Source: Gemmatimonadota bacterium
GTDB lineage: Bacteria; 4572-55; J002
Length of the DNA stretch: 23,134 nucleotides
Direction: 5' to 3'
Assembly: GCA_003697105.1 (NCBI GenBank)
Contig: RFFQ01000022.1
Coordinates: 1 to 23,134 of the forward strand
Part shown: positions 7,858 to 16,632 of the stretch, in pieces
How positions within the stretch are numbered: the stretch's first letter is position 1
Layout: each line of letters begins with the position of its first letter
The notes under the pieces: model-generated
The model's input: only the letters and a program-made list of their open reading frames with translations
Databases searched by the model: none
Told to the model about the DNA's origin: nothing
Program-made: the position numbers and the translations under genes

Positions 7858-8211
7858 ATGGCTGATTTTGAGATCAAGACGCGAGAAGACGGACCGGCAA
7901 CGAGTATCATTTATGTTAAAGGATTTTTAGATGCCCATACCGCACCTCGATTTGAAGAAGCGCTCCAAAAATCCATTGATAGTCAGCGGTATCATATTCT
8001 GGTAAATTTTCAAGACTTAAATTATATCAGTAGTGCCGGTTTGGGCGTTTTGATGGGATTTATCGAAGAAGTTCGTGAAGCTGGCGGCGATATTGTTCTG
8101 GCAAACCTAACGCCACGAGTGTTTAAGGTCTTTGATTTGCTAGGGTTTACCAATTTGTATCGTATTTTTGATAACGAAACGGAAGCGCTAGAAGCTCTGA
8201 ATTCCAAATAA
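7858..8211 (+). CDS. STAS-domain anti-sigma factor antagonist (SpoIIAA/RsbV type)
   Basis: The protein has 117 residues, a single STAS domain of normal length. The ATG at 7858-7860 has GGAGGG four bases upstream; a TTG five codons earlier would lie over that site. The motif NYISSAGLGVL aligns with FMDSSGLGVI of SpoIIAA. The phosphorylatable serine is kept (Ser59 here), the preceding aspartate is serine and the next serine is alanine. Such proteins bind the RsbW/SpoIIAB kinase when unphosphorylated and release its sigma factor. The kinase-like gene follows after 6 nt, so the two form a partner-switching pair. The phosphatase and sigma factor are not in the window. Confidence 0.88.
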   Translation: MADFEIKTREDGPATSIIYVKGFLDAHTAPRFEEALQKSIDSQRYHILVNFQDLNYISSAGLGVLMGFIEEVREAGGDIVLANLTPRVFKVFDLLGFTNLYRIFDNETEALEALNSK

Positions 8212-8217
8212 GACGGT

Positions 8218-8691
8218 GTGCTCGTGGAAACAACAAACCTACCAGAAAGCGAAATCCATCTGAAAGTCCCCAGTGAGACCACTTATTTGGATTTGATCCG
8301 AATGTCGGTCACGAAAGTCGCAGAAGACGCCGGCTTTAGCCCGGAAGAAGTCAATGATATTGCGATCGCTGTGGACGAAGCCTGTACCAACGTCATCAAA
8401 CATGCTTACAACCAACAAACCAACCAGAATATTGATGTCGTATTGAAGGTCGATTACCAAAAATTGACCATCATCATTGTGGATCGGGGGCAATCCTTCG
8501 ATCCGAATGCGGTACCACTACCCAATATGGATCAATACATTGAAGAGCTTCGTGTCGGTGGGCTAGGCATTTATCTGATGAAAACATTGATGGATGAAGT
8601 GGATTATGAGATTGAACCCGGCGTGCAAAATCGGGTCAAAATGGTCAAATATTTTATGGATGATGGAAAATTAAAATCCGTAGAACATTAA
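8218..8691 (+). CDS. RsbW-like anti-sigma regulatory factor (GHKL ATPase/kinase)
   Basis: The protein has 157 residues from the GTG at 8218-8220; a second GTG at 8224 is equally possible, and neither has a clear ribosome binding site. It is a HATPase_c domain with the N-box VDEACTNVIKHAY (Glu54, Asn58), the G1 region VDRGQSFDP (Asp89) and the G2 region GGLGIYLM (114-121). There is no histidine-kinase dimerisation domain, so it is of the serine-kinase anti-sigma type, which phosphorylates its STAS partner. The 6-nt spacing after the STAS gene supports a functional pair. The output could be a sigma factor or another switch protein; the sequence does not say which. Confidence 0.85.
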   Translation: MLVETTNLPESEIHLKVPSETTYLDLIRMSVTKVAEDAGFSPEEVNDIAIAVDEACTNVIKHAYNQQTNQNIDVVLKVDYQKLTIIIVDRGQSFDPNAVPLPNMDQYIEELRVGGLGIYLMKTLMDEVDYEIEPGVQNRVKMVKYFMDDGKLKSVEH

Positions 8692-8701
8692 ATCACGTTG
8701 A

Positions 8702-10417
<1,716 letters not shown>

Positions 10418-10431
10418 GGAGGGATTGCTTT

Positions 10432-10863
10432 TTGACATTAACTGCCGACCAAATCGCTTTATATACGGCTCAGTTTGCCTTGTCTAAAAAAGCCGATCAA
10501 GTAACCATTCTTGATCTGCGGGAATTAACCTCGGTGACGGACTTTTTTGTGATTTGCACCGCGTTATCGGATACCCACATGCAATCTATCGCGGAAGGTA
10601 TCCGGCGGGGAATGCGCAAAAAATACAAAAACCATGTCTGGCACGTGGAAGGCGAAAAAAATGCCAAATGGATATTGCTGGATTATGTCGATGTGGTGGT
10701 GCACATCTTTAAAGACGAAGAACGAGAATTTTACGCCCTTGAACGGCTCTGGGGGGATGCTCCGAAGCGAGAATTAACCGCTGCAGACTTTGATGAAACC
10801 CTCGTGAGCCTCACCCCGACAGATGAAACAGAGGAACCCGACGACATGGCTGAGATGGATTAG
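10432..10863 (+). CDS. rsfS: ribosomal silencing factor RsfS (Iojap/DUF143 family)
   Basis: The protein has 143 residues. It starts with TTG (10432-10434), supported by a strong AAGGAGG at 10416-10422 with 9 nt spacing that covers the pyrG stop. Conserved family segments are visible: KKADQVTILDLRELTSVTDFF, CTALSDTHMQSIAEGI, HVEGEKNAKWILLDYVDVVVHIF and REFYALERLWGDAP. The family binds ribosomal protein uL14 and blocks subunit joining when nutrients are short. The C-terminal 30 residues are acidic and probably disordered, longer than in many homologues. ccmB starts 4 nt after its stop. Confidence 0.95.
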   Translation: MTLTADQIALYTAQFALSKKADQVTILDLRELTSVTDFFVICTALSDTHMQSIAEGIRRGMRKKYKNHVWHVEGEKNAKWILLDYVDVVVHIFKDEEREFYALERLWGDAPKRELTAADFDETLVSLTPTDETEEPDDMAEMD

Positions 10864-10867
10864 ATGA

Positions 10868-11536
10868 ATGAAAAAAATTGCCGCTATTTTTTGGAAAGAT
10901 ATTATCACGGAATTCCGCACCAAAGAATCTGTCAGTTCCATGCTGGTATTTGGTTTGTTGGTGATTGTGATCTTCAATTTCGCCTTTGAGGATAGTCGAG
11001 CACAAGCGACTAAAATCGCCCCGGGGGTGCTCTGGGTAGCCTTCACGTTTGCCGGCATTCTGGGTTTGAACCGGTCATTTGCTGTGGAAAAAGATCAAAA
11101 TTGCATTCAGGGGCTGATGCTGGCGCCGGTAGACCGGGGGGCAATCTACGCCGGTAAGATGCTGGCAAATTGTGTTTTTATGTTTTTAGTCGAGTGTATT
11201 ATCCTACCGTTTTTCATTCTCTTTTTCAACTTGAACCTGATAAATCAATTGCCTTTATTGTTTCTGGTCAATATATTGGGCACGGTCGGTTTTGTAGCGG
11301 TCGGCACGATTTTCGCCGCGGTTTCCGCCAACTCCCGGATGCAAGAAGTGATGTTGCCCATCCTGCTGTTTCCGGTCGCCGTACCTATGCTACTTGCCGC
11401 TGTGGAATCCACCATTTTGATTTTTCAAGGGGGATCATTTACCAGTATCTCCAATTGGGTCAAACTGTTAGCAGGCTTTGATATTGTGTTCACCGTCGTC
11501 TCCTTTATGATTTTTGATTTTGTCCTCGAAGAGTGA
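10868..11536 (+). CDS. ccmB: haem exporter membrane protein CcmB
   Basis: The protein has 222 residues, the usual length. About six membrane helices are visible. Conserved CcmB segments include KDIITEFRTKESVSSM near the N-terminus, the FAGILGLNRSFAVEKD region and DRGAIYAGKMLAN. CcmB is the membrane half of the CcmAB ABC complex, which drives release of holo-CcmE from CcmC during cytochrome c maturation system I. The start is the ATG at 10868; an ATG at 10864 is out of frame. The ATPase gene ccmA is not adjacent: the upstream gene is rsfS. ccmC follows after 7 nt. Confidence 0.93.
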   Translation: MKKIAAIFWKDIITEFRTKESVSSMLVFGLLVIVIFNFAFEDSRAQATKIAPGVLWVAFTFAGILGLNRSFAVEKDQNCIQGLMLAPVDRGAIYAGKMLANCVFMFLVECIILPFFILFFNLNLINQLPLLFLVNILGTVGFVAVGTIFAAVSANSRMQEVMLPILLFPVAVPMLLAAVESTILIFQGGSFTSISNWVKLLAGFDIVFTVVSFMIFDFVLEE

Positions 11537-11543
11537 GCTTATC

Positions 11544-12230
11544 ATGAAAAAAGTCAATGGATTTGATACCATCCTATCGAGTCTCGTCTTTTTGGGAATG
11601 AGTTTCGCCCTATATATGGCATTTATTTACGCCCCCACCGAACGAACCATGGGGGAGGTGCAGCGGATTTTTTATTTCCATGTCTCTTCAGCATGGCTGG
11701 CGTTTCTCGCCTTCTTTTTAGTCTTTATTTTTAGCATCCTATACCTGATCACCCACCAGCGTAAATTTGATATGCTAGCCGTTGCCAATGCGGAAGTGGG
11801 GGTCGTGTTTTGTACGATTGTATTGGTGACCGGACCCCTCTGGGCAAAACCGGTATGGGGTATCTATTGGACGTGGGACGCGCGTCTAACATCCTCCTTG
11901 ATTCTCTGGCTGATTTATATCTCCTACCTGATGATGCGCGCCTATATTGCCGATGAAAATAAACGGGGGAATCTAGCCGCGATTGTCGGTATCATCGGCT
12001 TTCTCGATGTGCCGATTGTGTATATGTCCATCCGGTGGTGGCGCACCCAACACCCCTCGCCGGTGATTATGGGGGGTGAAGATTCCGGACTGGCGCCCGA
12101 CATGCGCACCGCATTTTTCGTCTGCCTGATCGCGTTTACCTTGCTTTTCCTCTACCTGACCCGCAAGCGCTACCAACTGGAAAAACTTGAATCCGATGTG
12201 GATCAGTTATATAAACTTGCTCAACGTTAA
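11544..12230 (+). CDS. ccmC: haem-handling protein CcmC (CcsA/CcmC family)
   Basis: The protein has 228 residues from the ATG at 11544-11546; an upstream frame start at 11514 would overlap ccmB. Six membrane helices are expected. The tryptophan-rich haem-binding motif is present as WGIYWTWDARLTSS, flanked by the two expected periplasmic histidines: FYFHVSSAW before it and RWWRTQHP after it. CcmC loads haem onto the chaperone CcmE. Its position between ccmB and a ccmD-like gene fits system I cytochrome c maturation. ccmE, ccmF and thiol-redox genes are not in the window. Confidence 0.95.
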   Translation: MKKVNGFDTILSSLVFLGMSFALYMAFIYAPTERTMGEVQRIFYFHVSSAWLAFLAFFLVFIFSILYLITHQRKFDMLAVANAEVGVVFCTIVLVTGPLWAKPVWGIYWTWDARLTSSLILWLIYISYLMMRAYIADENKRGNLAAIVGIIGFLDVPIVYMSIRWWRTQHPSPVIMGGEDSGLAPDMRTAFFVCLIAFTLLFLYLTRKRYQLEKLESDVDQLYKLAQR

Positions 12231-12248
12231 ATTTTTGGAGAATTTGTA

Positions 12249-12389
12249 ATGACCTCAATGACTGCTTTATTCCTCGCGTATCTTGCTATCTGGATATTGC
12301 TGTTCATTTATATGTGGCGTGTATCGAACAAACAACATCAGTTGAAACTCGAGATTGAAGAACTGAGAGAATCCTTGGAAGAAAAATAA
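12249..12389 (+). CDS. ccmD: small CcmD-like membrane protein
   Basis: The protein has 46 residues. The ATG at 12249 has TTGGAG about 8 nt upstream, 18 nt after ccmC. One transmembrane helix (about 5-23, LFLAYLAIWILLFIYMW) is followed by a charged, probably helical tail (LKLEIEELRESLEEK). That layout and position directly after ccmC match CcmD, which stabilises the CcmABC complex and helps release holo-CcmE. CcmD proteins share little sequence, so the name rests on topology and context. Confidence 0.75.
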   Translation: MTSMTALFLAYLAIWILLFIYMWRVSNKQHQLKLEIEELRESLEEK

Positions 12390-12728
12390 CGTGTAAAACG
12401 CTTTTTTTGATAATTTGATCCGGATTTTGAAGGCATTGCCCGCAAAAAACGTCAAATATATCTTCGTTGGCGGATTTGTGGTTAGTTTGGACGGATTAGA
12501 CCGGTTGGCATCGGAGCCATACCGTAACACCAGAGACACGGCGCGGGTTAAAAAAGAGACGCTTCGAGGTAAAGATCATAGACCGCCGGTGGAGACGTCC
12601 CTGATGGCTTAATCCACACGGCTTTTCGCTAAAAAAGCCAATGCCCATCGTCATTGAAGCTTGAACATGCCCGCCAAAAACGCTTTCAAAAAGCCAATTT
12701 AGACCCTTCGTAACGTTTATCATTAGGA
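12390..12728. other. 339-nt gap before the transketolase gene, function unresolved
   Basis: I see no supported gene. A 65-codon plus frame (12415-12612) would start at TTG with no ribosome binding site. A T7 run at 12402-12408 follows ccmD, but its stem is poor. Local hairpins are present: an imperfect GGTTGGC/GCCATACC stem around 12503-12524, and GGCTTTT/AAAAGCC at 12620-12626/12633-12639 without a T-run. The region is long enough for a promoter and a structured leader, but I recognise no riboswitch class and no good -35/-10 pair. Confidence 0.4.
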
Positions 12729-15077
12729 ATGATGATGTCAAATATTTCAAAGACTTACCACCAACTATCACCCCATTTCTCCCAATGGGAAAAAATCAAA
12801 GATTTAATCGATCAAAATATCGATTTCATGCTAAATTTTGCTCAAAGCGGTCACCCCGGCGGGTCACGCTCCAAAGTTCATCTTTTTGTGGCGTTGGTCT
12901 TTAGCCAGATGATGCGTTGGGATATTCATCGCCCGGAGCTACGCTTTGCCGACCGGTTTATCCTCAGTGCCGGGCACACTTGCCCCTTGGTATATGCCTC
13001 CCTGGCGCTTTTTAACGAGGCACTACGCATTAAATATGAGCAAACCGGTGATGCCCGGTACGCGGCACCGTACCCAGACCGAACGCTCTATTGGGAAGAC
13101 CTACTCGGATTGCGCCGGCGCGGCGGATTACCCGGTCATGCGGAAATGAAAGGTAAAACCCTCTTTTTTAAGTGGAACACGGGACCCTCCGGGCACGGAA
13201 TCCCTCCTGCCACCGGTCAGGCATTTGCGCTAAAACGGGCAGGCGCCGGAAATGTCAAAGTCCTGGTGTTTGAAGGGGAAGGTGGGTTGACTCCCGGTCA
13301 CAGCCATGAATCTAAAAATTTTGCCTGGAGCTTGGGGCTGGATAACCTCTATTTCTTTGTGGACTGGAACTGTTTCGGCATTGATGATAATGACTACCGC
13401 CAGATGGTACATGGAACCCCCGCCGATTGGTTTGAACCCTACGGATTTCGGGTGTTCGGAACCATGGAAGGTGACCAGTGGGAAGCCATCACCCAAACCC
13501 TCTTAGAGATGTTTCTGAGCGACCACGAAAAAAATATCCCCAGCATGATGTGGGTCAAAACCCGTAAAGGGCGCGGCTACGAATTGTTCGATAATAAATC
13601 CCATGGCGCACCCCATAAAGCAAATAGTGACTTGTTCTGGAAAACAAAAATCGCCTTTGCCGAAAAATATAACGTGGAATTTGACGGATTTGGGGAAGCG
13701 GCACCACCCACACAGGAAGCATTTCGGGAGCAAACGGCGGTAAATCTGCAAAAAGTAGCGCAGGTCCTGCGGCAAGACTCCGCGTTGGTGGACTATATCA
13801 CCGAAACCTTGCTCGACTCTGCCAACCAAGTGCCCCAAACAATCGAATCAATTTGTATAAATCCGGCAAAATCACCCCTCCAAGACCCAGCGTTAAGCGA
13901 CTTCCAACATTATCCCGCGGATTTATTCTTGCCGCCGGGTACCAAAAAAGCTAACCGCAACGCCCTAGCCAAATTTGGGGCATGGGTCAATGCCTACTGC
14001 CACAAAAACTATGGACGACCTTTGTTTATCGCCTGCTCGGCAGACCTCGCGGGATCAACACAAGTTTCTGGATTTGCCGCGCCTTACGGCGATTTTGAAG
14101 GCTATGGTTGGTACCGTCGAGATGAAAATCCAAGCGGTGTGTTGCTCCCCCAACCGATTACGGAGTTCAGTAACGCCGGGTTAATCGCGGGCTTAGCAAC
14201 GGTCAACTTTTCCGAGACTCCGTATGACACATTCGATGGTTTTTACGGTATCTGTTCGACGTTTTCCGCATTTAGCTATCTCAAATATGGATCGATGCGT
14301 CTCTTCAGTCAGGTTACCACAGATAGCGAGATTCAAACCGGTAAAGTGATTTGGGTTGCCGGGCATTCTGGACCGGAAACCGGTGAAGATGCCCGGACAC
14401 ATTACGGTATTTTTTCGCCCGGCGTCACCCAGCTATTCCCAGCGGATCATATTCTGAATTTGCACCCGTGGGAATACAACGAAGTACCGGTCGTATTGGG
14501 AGCGGCATTGGCAAGTGATTACCATCTGATCGCGATCCACCTCAATCGACCCAATTACGCCATTCCAGATCGGGAAAAATTGGGTATGGATTCGCATTTT
14601 GATGCCGCCAAAGGGGCATATCTCATTCGGGATTTCACGCCGGACTTGCCCAAAGCCGGAACATTGATTGTACAAGGTGCCAGCGCCACCAACAGCGTGG
14701 TGCAATTACTCCCAGTATTTGATGAAATGAACTTAAATGTGAAGATCGTTGCGGCAATCAGTTGGCAATTATTTCAGCGGCAACCCCAGCAATGGCGAGA
14801 CCGTGTCTTGCCAATGACGGATTGGCTGGATTCGACCGTCATCACCAACGGCGCAAAACGATTAATGCATGATTGGATGCTGACAAAAATCGCTGAAGAA
14901 TATGCCATGTCTGCCGATTTTGATGATCAGTGGCGGACAAGCGGCAAGTCCGACGAAATGGTGGATGAGGCGCATCTCTCCCCGGAAAAACTCTTACCCG
15001 CAATCCAGAAATTCGTAACCGATCGAGACCAACGTTTATCGCGCTTACAGGCGATGCTGGAGAGTGCCTCTTATTAA
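12729..15077 (+). CDS. transketolase-family thiamine diphosphate enzyme, divergent long form
   Basis: The protein has 782 residues, about 120 longer than E. coli TktA. Transketolase landmarks occur in order: SGHPGG (His42), SAGHT (His83), LPGHAE (His137), NTGPSGHGI (150-158), the cofactor motif GEG at 183-185 with Asn214 at the usual distance, KSHGAPH (His292), the catalytic-type glutamate in PITEFSNAG (Glu479), GHSGPETGEDARTH (His546, His558) and a C-terminal transketolase domain. The metal-binding aspartate of GDG is glutamate. Two-carbon transfer between sugar phosphates is the likely reaction, but substrates of this variant are uncertain. Three ATG codons in a row (12729-12737) follow a short AGGA, so the exact start is open. 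miaB follows after 35 nt. Confidence 0.85.
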   Translation: MMMSNISKTYHQLSPHFSQWEKIKDLIDQNIDFMLNFAQSGHPGGSRSKVHLFVALVFSQMMRWDIHRPELRFADRFILSAGHTCPLVYASLALFNEALRIKYEQTGDARYAAPYPDRTLYWEDLLGLRRRGGLPGHAEMKGKTLFFKWNTGPSGHGIPPATGQAFALKRAGAGNVKVLVFEGEGGLTPGHSHESKNFAWSLGLDNLYFFVDWNCFGIDDNDYRQMVHGTPADWFEPYGFRVFGTMEGDQWEAITQTLLEMFLSDHEKNIPSMMWVKTRKGRGYELFDNKSHGAPHKANSDLFWKTKIAFAEKYNVEFDGFGEAAPPTQEAFREQTAVNLQKVAQVLRQDSALVDYITETLLDSANQVPQTIESICINPAKSPLQDPALSDFQHYPADLFLPPGTKKANRNALAKFGAWVNAYCHKNYGRPLFIACSADLAGSTQVSGFAAPYGDFEGYGWYRRDENPSGVLLPQPITEFSNAGLIAGLATVNFSETPYDTFDGFYGICSTFSAFSYLKYGSMRLFSQVTTDSEIQTGKVIWVAGHSGPETGEDARTHYGIFSPGVTQLFPADHILNLHPWEYNEVPVVLGAALASDYHLIAIHLNRPNYAIPDREKLGMDSHFDAAKGAYLIRDFTPDLPKAGTLIVQGASATNSVVQLLPVFDEMNLNVKIVAAISWQLFQRQPQQWRDRVLPMTDWLDSTVITNGAKRLMHDWMLTKIAEEYAMSADFDDQWRTSGKSDEMVDEAHLSPEKLLPAIQKFVTDRDQRLSRLQAMLESASY

Positions 15078-15112
15078 ATGTTTTTAGGAAGTATAAAGGA
15101 GATGTTTACGGC

Positions 15113-16450
15113 ATGACCAATGGAACTAACGGACAGCTGAACGTTTACATCGAAACGTACGGTTGCCAAATGAATGTTTATGATTCCGAGATGATCGGGG
15201 GTTTGCTGACAAAAACCGGCTACCAGCAAACAATGGACTTAAGCGACGCCGACGTGATTTTGGTCAATACCTGCGCGATTCGCGACCACGCCGAACAGCG
15301 GGTGATTGGGCGGTTGGGGCAACTCAATAAATATAAGCTGATGAATCCCGATGTGGTTGTCGGTGTGCTGGGGTGTATGTCCCAACGGATCGGCGATCGC
15401 CTGTTGGGGAAATCCTCCTATTTGGACTTAGCCGTCGGGACGGATCAATATGATCAGTTGCCGCAACTCATCCAGAACGTCCGGGAAACGCACGTTGCCA
15501 CGGCGGCACTGGAACAGGATCGAACCCAAAATTATGTGGGGATTCTACCCAAACGCAACATGAATTCGGTGAATGCATTTGTGACAATCATGCGCGGATG
15601 TAACAATTACTGCACCTTTTGTATCGTGCCCATGACGCGCGGACGAGAGCGAAGCCGCTCAATACCCGATATTATCCACGAAGTAGAGGTGTGTGTCGCA
15701 AATGGTTTCAAGGAGATCACCTTACTGGGTCAAAATGTTAATTCTTACCGGAGTGAGAAAAAAGAGCGTTTCCCCGAATTGCTGGAAGCCGTCGCGGCGG
15801 TCAACGGCGTAAAACGCATTCGATTTACCAGCCCGCATCCGAAAGATGCCACGGATCGGATGTTTGAAGTCATGGGAGCGGATAATGCTGTTTGTGAGAG
15901 TCTGCATTTGCCCGTCCAATCCGGCTCTACCCGCATTTTGAAGGCGATGCGACGCCGCCATACGAAAGAAGAATTTATTGAAAAAGCGATGCGAGCATAC
16001 GAGATGATTCCCGGTCTGGCGATGAGTACGGACATTATCGTAGGTTTCCCCGGCGAAACCGATGCGGATTTTGAGGACACCTTAGACGTAGTGCGGCAAG
16101 TCCGCTTTCATAGTGCTTATACTTTTAAATACAGCCCCCGTGAAAATACCCCCGCCTATGAAATGGAAGATACCGTCCCCGAAACCGTGAAACAAGAGCG
16201 GCTGGAAGCCCTGATTGACCTCCAACGGCAAATTACGCAGGAACGATTGCAAGAAATGGTGGGAAAAACGTACCGTATTCTGGTGGAAAAAACGAGCAAA
16301 AAACGAGAGTCCCAACTCTTTGGGCGAACACGAAACAATCAACCGGTGGTCTTCGATGGAGACGCATCATTGATCGGTGAGTTTGTGCCGGTGAAAGCGA
16401 CAGGTGTGCGGGGCATAACATTAGTGGGTGAACGTGTCTCGGAAACGTAA
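15113..16450 (+). CDS. miaB: tRNA-2-methylthio-N6-dimethylallyladenosine synthase (radical SAM)
   Basis: The protein has 445 residues, normal for MiaB. The N-terminal UPF0004 domain holds the three cysteines for the second iron-sulfur cluster: Cys18 (TYGCQMN), Cys54 (NTCAIRDHA) and Cys88 (GVLGCMSQ). The radical SAM domain has Cys163, Cys167 and Cys170 (RGCNNYCTFC), and later TDIIVGFPGET. A TRAM domain (about 380-445) binds tRNA. The enzyme adds the methylthio group to i6A37 of tRNAs reading UNN codons. NTCAIRDHAEQRV is typical of MiaB rather than RimO or MtaB. AAAGGAG at 15095-15101 precedes the ATG. Confidence 0.96.
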   Translation: MTNGTNGQLNVYIETYGCQMNVYDSEMIGGLLTKTGYQQTMDLSDADVILVNTCAIRDHAEQRVIGRLGQLNKYKLMNPDVVVGVLGCMSQRIGDRLLGKSSYLDLAVGTDQYDQLPQLIQNVRETHVATAALEQDRTQNYVGILPKRNMNSVNAFVTIMRGCNNYCTFCIVPMTRGRERSRSIPDIIHEVEVCVANGFKEITLLGQNVNSYRSEKKERFPELLEAVAAVNGVKRIRFTSPHPKDATDRMFEVMGADNAVCESLHLPVQSGSTRILKAMRRRHTKEEFIEKAMRAYEMIPGLAMSTDIIVGFPGETDADFEDTLDVVRQVRFHSAYTFKYSPRENTPAYEMEDTVPETVKQERLEALIDLQRQITQERLQEMVGKTYRILVEKTSKKRESQLFGRTRNNQPVVFDGDASLIGEFVPVKATGVRGITLVGERVSET

Positions 16451-16553
16451 CGGTAAGACTACAGTGAACCGTTCACGTGGGACAAAAAATGATGTCGATT
16501 CCCCACAGCTTCCTCAAATGAAACATCAATTATACGTTAAGTGATTTATAATA

Positions 16554-16586
16554 AAACCCTTAGGGCGTTTAATGCCCTAAGGGTTT
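16554..16586. terminator. shared terminator between convergent miaB and valS
   Basis: A perfect 13-bp stem (16554-16566 with 16574-16586) has a 7-nt loop. On the minus strand it runs into TTTTATTATAAA, a usable T-rich tail for valS. On the plus strand the stem itself ends in TTT but is followed by CGCTAC, so termination of miaB is less certain. It shares its core with the hairpin at 716-745. Confidence 0.85.
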
Positions 16587-16632
16587 CGCTACTTCCACTG
16601 ATAATATAAAGAACCCAATGGAGCCCTTCTGA

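Noticed and set aside
12415-12612. 65-codon plus-strand open frame before the transketolase gene
   Set aside because: TTG start with no ribosome binding site and no family resemblance.
12496-12771. 91-codon minus-strand open frame
   Set aside because: It overlaps the start of the transketolase gene antisense and shows no signal or domain pattern.
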